From assembly GCA_039187815.1 (NCBI GenBank), contig JBCCZI010000008.1, positions 1 through 64,000 of the forward strand: a stretch of DNA of 64,000 nt, read 5' to 3'. Under the pieces are notes generated by a model, which was not told where the DNA came from, did no database searches, and was given only the letters and a program-made list of their open reading frames with translations. Below are positions 55,051 through 62,677 of this stretch, piece by piece (the first letter of the stretch is position 1; every line of letters starts with the position of its first letter). The DNA comes from Thermohalobaculum sp039187815 (GTDB lineage: Bacteria; Pseudomonadota; Alphaproteobacteria; Rhodobacterales; Rhodobacteraceae). Position numbers and translations under genes: made by a program.

Positions 55051-55499
55051 CCCAGCGCCGCCTTGACCTTGGCGCTGGCTGCGGCGAAATCCATCCGTCC
55101 GGTGAAGTCGCGCTTCAGCGCCTGCATGACCTTGCCCATATCGCGGATGCTTGTGGCGCCGGCCGCCTCGATGGCCTTGCCCACGGCGCGCTCCACCTCC
55201 TCGGCGCTGAGCCGTTTGGGGAGAAACTCGGCGATGATCTCGGCCTCTTGGCGCTCCTGCTCGGCCAGCTCCATGCGGGCGGCCTGCTCATAGCTGGCGA
55301 TCGATTCCTCACGCTGTTTCAGCATGCGGGCCAAAAGCGCCAGCGCATCGGCCTCGCTCAGACCTTCCTGGCCCTCATCGCCGCGGAGCGCGATCTCCCG
55401 ATCCTTCAACGCCGCCAGCATTAGGCGCAGCGTGCTCACGCGCACGGCATTTTTTTCGCGCATGGCGTCCTTCAACGCCGTCGCAATCCGTGTTCGCAT
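55047..55499 (-). CDS. GatB/YqeY-domain protein
   Basis: 150 residues, the normal size for YqeY proteins, which share the tRNA-interacting C-terminal domain of GatB. MRTRIATALKDAMREKNAVR with VSTLRLMLAALKDREIALRG, the IAEFLPKRLSAEEVE block and RDMGKVMQALKRDFTGRMDF are diagnostic. The function is not firmly established. It is divergent from carA, a common arrangement in Rhodobacterales, and has a good promoter upstream. Confidence 0.92.
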   Translation of the reverse strand: MRTRIATALKDAMREKNAVRVSTLRLMLAALKDREIALRGDEGQEGLSEADALALLARMLKQREESIASYEQAARMELAEQERQEAEIIAEFLPKRLSAEEVERAVGKAIEAAGATSIRDMGKVMQALKRDFTGRMDFAAASAKVKAALG

Positions 55500-55536
55500 C
55501 TGTCACTCCCGTCGGCCGTGCAGGCCGCCGCCTCCA

Positions 55537-55565
55537 ACCATAATCTTACCTTTCGCAATCTGCAA
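55537..55565 (-). promoter_or_regulatory. Candidate sigma-70-type promoter of yqeY
   Basis: On the minus strand TTGCAG (55565-55560) and TATGGT (55542-55537) are separated by exactly 17 bases, four of six matches each to the housekeeping consensus. The -10 lies about 40 bases before the yqeY start. Direct evidence of transcription is lacking. Confidence 0.45.
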
Positions 55566-55624
55566 CGCTGCCCCATATGCCCAACGGTCTGTTTTTCTTG
55601 GACTTATTTTATGCTCGCAAGCGC

Positions 55625-55654
55625 TTGACCAAGCCTCGGCCCCGCCCTTAGGGT
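55625..55654 (+). promoter_or_regulatory. Candidate promoter of carA
   Basis: TTGACC (55625-55630) and TAGGGT (55649-55654) with 18 bases between. TTGACC is the common -35 form in alphaproteobacteria; the -10 keeps only the T-A...T frame. It lies 39 bases upstream of the carA start. Moderate support only. Confidence 0.4.
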
Positions 55655-55692
55655 CCGCGCCAGTATCCCAAGTAACCCCTCGGAGCTCGTCC

Positions 55693-56835
55693 ATGCGCTT
55701 GCCCGCCCCCACCGCATGCCTTGCCCTGGCCGATGGCACGCTGTTCTGGGGCTGGGGGTTCGGCGCCACCGGGCAGACCGAGGGCGAGCTCTGCTTCAAC
55801 ACGGCGATGACTGGCTATCAGGAGATCATGACCGATCCCTCCTATGCCCATCAGATCGTGACCTTCACCTTCCCCCATATCGGCAATGTCGGCGCGAACC
55901 CAGAGGATGAGGAAGGGCCGGCGCCCGTCGCCCGCGCCGCCGTGGTGCGGTGGCCGGTGACCGAGCCTGCCAATTGGCGGGCCGCCTCGGGGCTGTCGGA
56001 CTGGATGCGCGGCCACGGCCGCATCGGGATCTCGGGCGTCGACACGCGCCGGCTGACCCGAACGATGCGTGAGCTTGGCGTGCCGCATGCCGCAATCGCC
56101 CATGATGCCGAGGGCGCAATTGATGCAGATGCATTGATTGCCCGCGCGCAGGCCTTTGCCGGACTCGAAGGGGTGGATTTGGCGCCAGAGGTAACCTGTG
56201 CTCAGAGCCATCGCTGGGACGAGGGGCGCTGGATGGACGGCGGCGGGTTCGCGCCGGCACCTGAGCGGCGCCACAAGGTGGTCGCTGTAGACTTTGGCGC
56301 CAAGCGCAACATTCTGCGCTGTCTGACCGAAGCGGGGGCCGAGGTCACCGTGGTGCCCGCGCAGTCCACCGCCGAAGAGGTGCTGGCTCATCGCCCGGAC
56401 GGCGTCTTTCTGTCGAACGGCCCCGGCGATCCGGCGGCCACCGCCGCCTATGCGGTGCCGATGATCCAAGGGGTGCTGGCGGCGGGGGTGCCTCTGTTCG
56501 GCATCTGCTTGGGCCACCAATTGCTTGGGCTCGCGCTTGGCGGGCGCACGCTCAAGATGAACCACGGCCACCACGGTGCCAACCACCCTGTCAAGGATCT
56601 CGAAACCGGCAAGGTCGAGATCACGTCCATGAACCATGGGTTCGCCGTCGATGCCGACAGCCTGCCCGACGAGGCCGTGCAGACCCATATTTCGTTGTTT
56701 GACGGCACGAATTGCGGGTTGCGGCTGCGCGATCGCCCGGTCTTCTCGGTGCAATATCACCCCGAGGCGAGCCCTGGCCCGCAGGACAGCTTTTACCTCT
56801 TCGACCGCTTTGCGGCGGCCATGGACGCGGCCTGA
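55693..56835 (+). CDS. carA: Carbamoyl-phosphate synthase, small subunit
   Basis: 380 residues, glutaminase subunit delivering ammonia to CarB for arginine and pyrimidine synthesis. Markers: FNTAMTGYQEIMTDPSYAHQ and GVDTRRLTRTMRELG in the N-terminal domain. The class I amidotransferase has LSNGPGDPAA, the nucleophile Cys in GICLGHQLLGLALGG and the HPEASPGPQD His-Glu. The ATG at 55693 starts the family sequence; the frame extends further upstream without similarity. carB is not in the window. Confidence 0.97.
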   Translation: MRLPAPTACLALADGTLFWGWGFGATGQTEGELCFNTAMTGYQEIMTDPSYAHQIVTFTFPHIGNVGANPEDEEGPAPVARAAVVRWPVTEPANWRAASGLSDWMRGHGRIGISGVDTRRLTRTMRELGVPHAAIAHDAEGAIDADALIARAQAFAGLEGVDLAPEVTCAQSHRWDEGRWMDGGGFAPAPERRHKVVAVDFGAKRNILRCLTEAGAEVTVVPAQSTAEEVLAHRPDGVFLSNGPGDPAATAAYAVPMIQGVLAAGVPLFGICLGHQLLGLALGGRTLKMNHGHHGANHPVKDLETGKVEITSMNHGFAVDADSLPDEAVQTHISLFDGTNCGLRLRDRPVFSVQYHPEASPGPQDSFYLFDRFAAAMDAA

Positions 56836-56865
56836 TCGATTGACGCACTCGACTGTCAACCCGCA

Positions 56866-56880
56866 TTAACGGCTCTTTAA
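56866..56880 (+). promoter_or_regulatory. CtrA-like binding site (TTAA-N7-TTAA)
   Basis: TTAACGGCTCTTTAA matches the full CtrA consensus exactly (two TTAA halves with seven bases between), 88 bases before the glycosyltransferase start and 31 bases after the carA stop. CtrA is the cell-cycle/motility response regulator of alphaproteobacteria. In DNA this GC-rich such a motif is uncommon by chance. Confidence 0.5.
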
Positions 56881-56967
56881 CCCTGCAATTTTAGCCTTCT
56901 TCGCATCGAATTGCGGGAAAGGCCCGGCGATGCTTGGTATGCGCCTGACAGGGCAAGGGTGGCGGCG

Positions 56968-58836
56968 ATGAACCTGCCGCGAAATCCGCTCGCCTTGCCG
57001 ACCGCGCCGGTCGAGCCGCAGGTCAGCCAGATGGAACGCAGCCCGTCCAAAGGCCCCCAAGCGTTCGCGCCGGCACCGCCCTCGCGAACGGCGCCGAGGG
57101 CCCCGAGCGTGATGGTCGAGCAGACCGCGCCACCAGCGGCGATGCTGGGCGCCGGTCAGCCCGAGCGGCGCAGCACCCGGGTCGTCGATCTGGCCCAAGA
57201 GCCGCCCGACCCCGCCTTGTTCCGCACAGAAGAGATCGGCGCCTACATCGCCACCAGCATGGTCCCTTGGCGGCGCATCGGGCGCGTCACCACCTATGCG
57301 ATCGCCGATCCGGCCGATCTGCCCGCAGCACTGGCCCGGCTCTCGGTGCGCCCGGAGCTTGCCTGTGTGGTCGTGGCGCCCCGCGCCCAGATCGAGGCGG
57401 CGATTGGGGAGGCCGGGGCCGAACCGCTGGCCTGGCGCGCCAGCCACCGGCTGCCCGAGGCGCTGAGCGTCCGGGGGCTGCGGGGCCTGCGCCATCGCGC
57501 GGGCCTTTGGATGGCGGGGCTCCTCGCCGCGGCGGTCATAGGCGGCGAGATCGCGCTTTGCATCGGCCTCACGGTGCTCTTTCTGCTCAACGCCGCCACA
57601 ATGGCCTTGCGGGTGCTGGCCATGACGGCTGGCCGGGTGCGCGCCGATGCCCCCCCCACCGAAGCGATCAGCCTGGATGCCCGCCGGCCGCTGCCGATGA
57701 TCAGCCTCCTGGTCCCGCTCTATCGCGAAGGCGCCATGGCGGGCGAGTTGATCCGCGCGCTGACAGCCATTGCCTATCCACGCGACCGGCTCGAGGTTCG
57801 TTTGCTGCTCGAGGCCGACGACATCGACACCGCCCGGGCCTTGGCCGAGCGCCAGTTGCCCGCCTGGATCACGCCCATGGTCGTGCCACCAGGTCAGCCG
57901 CGCACCAAACCACGGGCGCTCAACTATGCACTCGATTTCTGCCGGGGCGAGATCATCGGCATCCTCGACGCCGAGGACCGGCCCGACCCGCACCAGCTGC
58001 GTGCCGTGGCGCGGCGGCTCGGCTCGGCCCCGCAGACGGTCGCCTGCTGCCAGTGCCAGCTCTCCTATCACAATTGGCGCGACACCTGGCTCTCGCGCTG
58101 CTTCCAGCTGGAATACGCGATTTGGTTCGAGGTTTTGCTACGCGGCTGGCAGGCGCTGCGGCTGCCCATCCCGCTCGGGGGCACCTCGGTCTATTTCCGG
58201 CGCACCGCGCTCGAGGCTGCGGGCGGCTGGGACGCGCACAACGTCACCGAGGACGCCGATCTCGGCATGCGGCTGGCGCGCATGGGCTACCGGACCACGG
58301 TTTTGCGCTCGGTGACCGAGGAGGAGGCGACCTGCCACATGCTGCGCTGGATCCGGCAGCGCTCGCGCTGGCTAAAGGGCTATCTGCTAACCTGGGCGAG
58401 CCATATGCGCCGGCCGGGGCAGCTGTGGCGCGAGCTTGGGCCGCGCGGGTTCCTGGGGCTCAATATCCTGTTTCTCGGCAGTGCGGCGGCCTATCTGGCG
58501 ATCCCGCTCTTTTGGGCGGCGGTGCTCGGCTGGAGCGTGACGGGCGGGGCGCTGTGGCAAGGCGCGCTGCCCGACTGGGCGGTCTGGCCGGCGGGCACGA
58601 CGCTCGCGCTTGGTCAGGCGGTCATGCTCGCCTGCGCGACGATGGCGATGGTGCGGCGGCGCACCTTGGGGCTGATTCCCTGGGTACTGACACTGCCGCT
58701 TTATTGGACTCTGGGGGCGGTGGCGGCCTGGAAGGCGGTTCTCGAGATCGTGATCGCGCCCTTCTGGTGGGACAAGACCCGCCACGGCACCAGCCCCAGC
58801 CTGCGACGGGCACGGCGCCGGCGGCGCCAGCGCTGA
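56968..58836 (+). CDS. Processive family 2 glycosyltransferase, membrane-bound (XagB-like)
   Basis: 622 residues. Residues 82-145 resemble a MshEN-type domain (LFRTEEIGAYIATSMVPWRR). Two helices at about 178-220 precede a GT2 catalytic domain with ISLLVPLYRE, EADD (282-285), DAED (334-337), TED (428-430) and the processive QRSRW (464-468). Several C-terminal transmembrane helices follow. The motif set is that of cellulose-synthase-like enzymes that polymerise and extrude a polysaccharide, here probably an XagB-type adhesive glycan. No cyclic-di-GMP PilZ domain is attached. The start at 56968 (ATG) is the first good one; a frame from 56911 exists. The CtrA-like site lies upstream. Confidence 0.85.
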   Translation: MNLPRNPLALPTAPVEPQVSQMERSPSKGPQAFAPAPPSRTAPRAPSVMVEQTAPPAAMLGAGQPERRSTRVVDLAQEPPDPALFRTEEIGAYIATSMVPWRRIGRVTTYAIADPADLPAALARLSVRPELACVVVAPRAQIEAAIGEAGAEPLAWRASHRLPEALSVRGLRGLRHRAGLWMAGLLAAAVIGGEIALCIGLTVLFLLNAATMALRVLAMTAGRVRADAPPTEAISLDARRPLPMISLLVPLYREGAMAGELIRALTAIAYPRDRLEVRLLLEADDIDTARALAERQLPAWITPMVVPPGQPRTKPRALNYALDFCRGEIIGILDAEDRPDPHQLRAVARRLGSAPQTVACCQCQLSYHNWRDTWLSRCFQLEYAIWFEVLLRGWQALRLPIPLGGTSVYFRRTALEAAGGWDAHNVTEDADLGMRLARMGYRTTVLRSVTEEEATCHMLRWIRQRSRWLKGYLLTWASHMRRPGQLWRELGPRGFLGLNILFLGSAAAYLAIPLFWAAVLGWSVTGGALWQGALPDWAVWPAGTTLALGQAVMLACATMAMVRRRTLGLIPWVLTLPLYWTLGAVAAWKAVLEIVIAPFWWDKTRHGTSPSLRRARRRRRQR

Positions 58837-58927
58837 GGGCAAATCCCCCACTGGCGGTGGACAGACCGCGCCCGCGACCAATACTCCCCGGCAGGTCCAC
58901 TTTCGGACCGGACAGGGGAGAATACCC

Positions 58928-59908
58928 ATGACCCACACAGTGCTCACCCGTCGCGCAGCCCTCGGCGGCGCCGCAGCCATGACTGCCGGAGCGCTCGCCG
59001 GCGCCCCGAGCGCCCGCGCCGCAGCCCCGATGCTGGGAGCCTCGCAGCCGATCTTCAACCGCTTTACCGTCGGTAGCTATGAGGTGACCACGATCCTGGA
59101 CGGCGCCGTCCAGATCCCGGGGCCGCACCCGATCTTTGGGCAGAACACCACCCAAGAGGCGGTGGCGGCGCTGGCCGAAGAGAACTTTCTGCCCGGCGAC
59201 AAGATGGAAATCCCGTTCACGGTGACTCTGGTCAACACCGGCTCGGAACTGGTGCTGTTCGACACCGGCAATGGCGGCGATCTGGGGCGGCGGCCGAATG
59301 CGGGCCTGCTGCTCGAGCGGCTGGCGGCGGCCGGGTTTTCGGCCGACCAGATCGACGTGGTGGTGCTGACCCATTTCCACCCCGACCATATCGGCGGGAT
59401 GACCGAGGGCGGGGAGACCACCTTCCCCAATGCGCGCTATGTGACGGCGGCGGCCGAGTTCGATTTTTGGACCAGTGATGATCTGTTGTCGGATGAAGGC
59501 ATGGCCAAGCGCCATGCGATGGTCCAGAGCAAGGTCGCGGGCTTTGCCGAGAAGATGAGCTTCATCGAGGCGGGCGGCAGCGTGTTGTCGGGCATCGAGG
59601 CGGTCGACGGCACGGGCCATACGCCGGGGCATATGTGCTATCACATCGAGAGCGAGGGCGAGCGGCTGGTGCTGATCGCGGATCTCTGCAACCACTATGT
59701 GGTCTCGCTGCAGCGCCCGGACTGGCATGTGCGCTTTGACATGGACAAGGACAAGGCGGTGGCGGCGCGCAAGCGGGTGCTCGGCATGATCGCGGCGGAC
59801 CGGGTGCCGTTTGTGGGCTATCACATGCCTTCGCCGGCGGTTGGGTATCTCGAGACGCTGGGCGAAGGCTTCCGGTTTGTGCCGGCAAGCTATCAGCTGC
59901 GGGTCTGA
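58928..59908 (+). CDS. Tat-exported metallo-beta-lactamase-fold hydrolase
   Basis: 326 residues. The N-terminus (LTRRAALGGAAAMTAGALAG) is a twin-arginine signal. The zinc ligands of the MBL fold are His149, His151, Asp153 and His154 (HFHPDH), His231/His235 in GHTPGHM, and Asp252 (IADLCNHY), all present, so a two-metal site is expected. The mature protein should be periplasmic. Similar enzymes include lactonases and other hydrolases; the substrate cannot be told from the sequence. It is followed by a strong double hairpin. Confidence 0.9.
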   Translation: MTHTVLTRRAALGGAAAMTAGALAGAPSARAAAPMLGASQPIFNRFTVGSYEVTTILDGAVQIPGPHPIFGQNTTQEAVAALAEENFLPGDKMEIPFTVTLVNTGSELVLFDTGNGGDLGRRPNAGLLLERLAAAGFSADQIDVVVLTHFHPDHIGGMTEGGETTFPNARYVTAAAEFDFWTSDDLLSDEGMAKRHAMVQSKVAGFAEKMSFIEAGGSVLSGIEAVDGTGHTPGHMCYHIESEGERLVLIADLCNHYVVSLQRPDWHVRFDMDKDKAVAARKRVLGMIAADRVPFVGYHMPSPAVGYLETLGEGFRFVPASYQLRV

Positions 59909-59930
59909 GGGCGGCGCCCTTTGAGAGCGG

Positions 59931-59990
59931 CCGGGTCTGCGGGACATCGAGCCCCGCAGACCCGGTCCTTTTGCGCCGGGGCGCAAAAGG
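59931..59990. terminator. Two tandem strong hairpins between the MBL hydrolase gene and rimO
   Basis: The first stem is CCGGGTCTGCGGG (59931-59943) with CCCGCAGACCCGG (59953-59965), 13 perfect pairs and a nine-base loop. The second is CCTTTTGCGC (59967-59976) with GCGCAAAAGG (59981-59990), 10 perfect pairs and a four-base loop. There is no classic T-run after the first stem except the CCTTTT of the second arm. A transcript terminator or mRNA 3'-end protector is the simplest reading. Confidence 0.7.
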
Positions 59991-60068
59991 AGGCGCGCGC
60001 GGCGAGCGGTGCACAATCCGGCGGGGGACGGGCTTGGCGGAACGGGGTGCTTCCTGTAGAGCGCGGGG

Positions 60069-61421
60069 ATGAGTGCGAACCCACCCGATCTCCGCCCCGA
60101 CCGGACCCCGGCGCGTGCCCCTGAGGCCGTCGTCGCTGGCCAGCCGCGCATCGGCATGGTCTCGCTCGGCTGCCCCAAAGCCTTGGTCGACAGCGAGCGG
60201 ATCCTGACCCGGCTGCGGGCCGAGGGCTATGCCATCTCGCCCGACTATGCCGGCTCGGACGCCGTCATCGTGAACACCTGCGGCTTTCTGGACAGCGCCA
60301 AGGCGGAGAGCCTGGAGGCCATTGGCGAGGCGCTGTCGGAGAACGGCCGGGTGATCGTGACGGGCTGTCTCGGTGCTGATGAAGCGGTGATCCGTGCCGC
60401 GCACCCCTCGGTGCTTGCGGTCACGGGGCCGCACCAATACGAGCAGGTGCTGGATGCGGTCCATGCGGCGGCCCCGCCCGCGCCCGATCCGAAGATCGAT
60501 CTGATCCCGGCCTCGGGCATCCGTCTGACGCCGCGCCACTATGCCTATCTGAAGATCTCGGAGGGCTGCAATCACAGCTGCCGGTTCTGTATCATTCCCT
60601 CGATGCGCGGGACGCTGGCCTCGCGCCCGGCGCGCGCGGTGCTGCGCGAGGCGGAGAAGCTGGCCGAGGCGGGGGTGCGCGAGCTCTTGGTGATCAGCCA
60701 GGACACCTCGGCCTATGGCACGGATCTGCGCCATGCGGACGGCGCGCATATTGTCGATCTGGCCGAAGCGCTTGGGCGGCTGGGGATGTGGGTGCGGCTG
60801 CACTACGTCTATCCCTACCCCCATGTGGACCGGCTGATTCCGCTGATGGCCGAGGGGGCGGTGCTGCCCTATCTCGACATCCCGTTCCAGCACGCCGCTC
60901 CCTCGGTGCTGCGGGCCATGCGCCGCCCGGCAAACGAAGCGAAGACCCTGGATCGCATCCGCGCCTGGCGCGAGATCTGCCCAGAGCTCACGCTGCGCTC
61001 GACCTTTATCGTCGGCTTTCCCGGCGAGACCGAGTCGGATTTCCAGCATCTGCTCGACTGGCTCGAGGAGGCGGAGCTCGACCGGGTCGGCTGCTTTCAA
61101 TACGAGAATGTCGAGGGCGCGGCCGCCGCCGCCCTGCCCGATCATGTGCCCGAGCCGCTGAAGAACGAGCGCTGGGAGCGGTTCATGGAGGCAGCCGGGC
61201 GGATCTCGGAGCGCCGGCTGGCGGCCAAGATCGGTCAGCGGCTCGAGGTCATCGTCGATGAGGTTGACGCGGACGGCGCCACCTGCCGCACCAAGGGGGA
61301 CGCGCCAGAGATCGACGGGAACCTCTTTGTCGAGGGACCGGAGGCGCTCGCCCCAGGGGCGCTGGCCATGGTCGAGGTGACCGAGGCCTCGGACTACGAT
61401 CTCTGGGGCCGGCTTGTCTGA
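60069..61421 (+). CDS. rimO: Ribosomal protein S12 methylthiotransferase
   Basis: 450 residues, radical-SAM enzyme adding a methylthio group to Asp of ribosomal protein S12. The N-terminal UPF0004 domain has GMVSLGCPKALVDSERIL and NTCGFLDSAK. The radical-SAM cluster is CNHSCRFC (Cys167, 171, 174), followed by IPSMRGTLASRP, and the C-terminal TRAM domain ends at YDLWGRLV. ATG at 60069 follows GCGGGGA. It probably forms an operon with the downstream GNAT gene. Confidence 0.96.
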   Translation: MSANPPDLRPDRTPARAPEAVVAGQPRIGMVSLGCPKALVDSERILTRLRAEGYAISPDYAGSDAVIVNTCGFLDSAKAESLEAIGEALSENGRVIVTGCLGADEAVIRAAHPSVLAVTGPHQYEQVLDAVHAAAPPAPDPKIDLIPASGIRLTPRHYAYLKISEGCNHSCRFCIIPSMRGTLASRPARAVLREAEKLAEAGVRELLVISQDTSAYGTDLRHADGAHIVDLAEALGRLGMWVRLHYVYPYPHVDRLIPLMAEGAVLPYLDIPFQHAAPSVLRAMRRPANEAKTLDRIRAWREICPELTLRSTFIVGFPGETESDFQHLLDWLEEAELDRVGCFQYENVEGAAAAALPDHVPEPLKNERWERFMEAAGRISERRLAAKIGQRLEVIVDEVDADGATCRTKGDAPEIDGNLFVEGPEALAPGALAMVEVTEASDYDLWGRLV

Positions 61422-61440
61422 ACATGGGGCGGGCCACACC

Positions 61441-62007
61441 ATGTCGGTGACGCCGCGCCTGGTCACGCCGCGTCTGCATTTGCGCGGCTGGACCGAGCCC
61501 GATCTGGCCCGGCTCGCCGAGATCAACGCCGATCCCGAGGTGATGGCCCATCTGGGTGGGCCCCTGGCGCGGGAGATGAGCGATCTGCTGGTCGGGCGCT
61601 TTCTGCAGAAATGGGCCGAAGAGCCGCGCTTTGGCTGGTGGGCGCTCGAGCGCACGGGCGCGGCCGAGCTGATCGGGTTCGTGGGCCTCGGCCGGCCCGA
61701 TTTCGACAAACCGCCCGCGCCCTGTGTCGAGATCGGCTGGCGGCTCAAACGCTCGGCCTGGGGCCAGGGCTTTGCCACCGAGGCGGCGCGGGCCTGCCTC
61801 GCCCATGCCTTCGACACGGTGGGGCTGACCGAGGTCCTCTCGTTCACGACGCCGGACAATGCCCGCTCGCGCCTGGTGATGGAGCGCCTCGGCATGGAGC
61901 ACGACCCGGCGGGCGATTTCGACCATCCGCTGGTGGCCGAGGACAGCCCGCTCCGGCGCCATGTGCTCTATCGCCTGCGGATCAGCGCCTGGGCCGGCGC
62001 CCGCTAG
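61441..62007 (+). CDS. GNAT-family acetyltransferase (RimJ/RimL type)
   Basis: 188 residues. TPRLHLRGWTEPDLARLAEI and the acetyl-CoA loop in WGQGFATEAARACLAHAFDT mark the RimJ/RimL-like branch, which acetylates proteins or small amines; VLSFTTPDNARSRLVMERLG is the usual closing element. The ATG at 61441 follows the rimO stop by 19 bases; a TTG at 61414 overlapping rimO is possible. The last four bases overlap the convergent DUF3833 gene. Confidence 0.88.
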   Translation: MSVTPRLVTPRLHLRGWTEPDLARLAEINADPEVMAHLGGPLAREMSDLLVGRFLQKWAEEPRFGWWALERTGAAELIGFVGLGRPDFDKPPAPCVEIGWRLKRSAWGQGFATEAARACLAHAFDTVGLTEVLSFTTPDNARSRLVMERLGMEHDPAGDFDHPLVAEDSPLRRHVLYRLRISAWAGAR

Positions 62008-62546
62008 CCGCCGAGCGGCACCTCGCGGCGGAAGAAGATCGAAAGCGTGCCGATCTCGACCCCGTATTTCAGCACCGAAGCACGGTTGACGATCACCTGG
62101 TCGTCCAGCTTCCACAGCCAATCATCGAAGCTGACACGCAGAGGCCCGTCCGGCGTCTGCAAATCGATGGTGTAGCGCCAGTTGAAGGCGTTCCCGGCCT
62201 CCTCGCCGGTCGCCGGGCCGATCACGCCGGCAGCGGTGCCGGTCCAGCTCTCGGGCCCGGTCTGGCGCAGACGCCAGATCCGCTGCTCGGTGGTGCCGTC
62301 CTCATAAACAAAGTCCTCGGTCAACGTCAGCGTCTCGCCGTCCCAGTCGCCGTGCACATCGACCACGAAACTACGGCGCAGATTGCCAAAGCGGTCCTCG
62401 AAAACGCCATGCGCGGTCAGCCGCCCGTCCAGGAACCGCTCGAGCTCGAGCTCAGGCCCCTGCCCCTCGAAATCGGCGAGGTCCGGCCCGCAGGCCGCCA
62501 TCGCCGTCAGCGCCAGCGCGCCAAGCCATGTGTGAAACTTTCCCAT
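62004..62546 (-). CDS. DUF3833 lipoprotein
   Basis: 180 residues. The signal MGKFHTWLGALALTAMAAC has a lipobox with Cys19. The DUF3833 pattern is clear: ELERFLDGRLTAHGVFEDRF, DWDGETLTLTEDFVYEDG, GNAFNWRYTIDL, FDDWLWKLDDQVIVNRA and KYGVEIGTLSIFF. DUF3833 proteins are uncharacterised envelope lipoproteins. Confidence 0.9.
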   Translation of the reverse strand: MGKFHTWLGALALTAMAACGPDLADFEGQGPELELERFLDGRLTAHGVFEDRFGNLRRSFVVDVHGDWDGETLTLTEDFVYEDGTTEQRIWRLRQTGPESWTGTAAGVIGPATGEEAGNAFNWRYTIDLQTPDGPLRVSFDDWLWKLDDQVIVNRASVLKYGVEIGTLSIFFRREVPLGG

Positions 62547-62677
62547 GCCCGCGGAGATAGCCCGCGCCGCAGCCCGTCAAGCTGACCCGGCGGTCACAGA
62601 ATGGCGATCACCGGTGCGGCGATTGCGGATGGGCGCCCGGCGGTCTAGCCTCAGAACTGCTTGTGCTGCCGAAGTCG

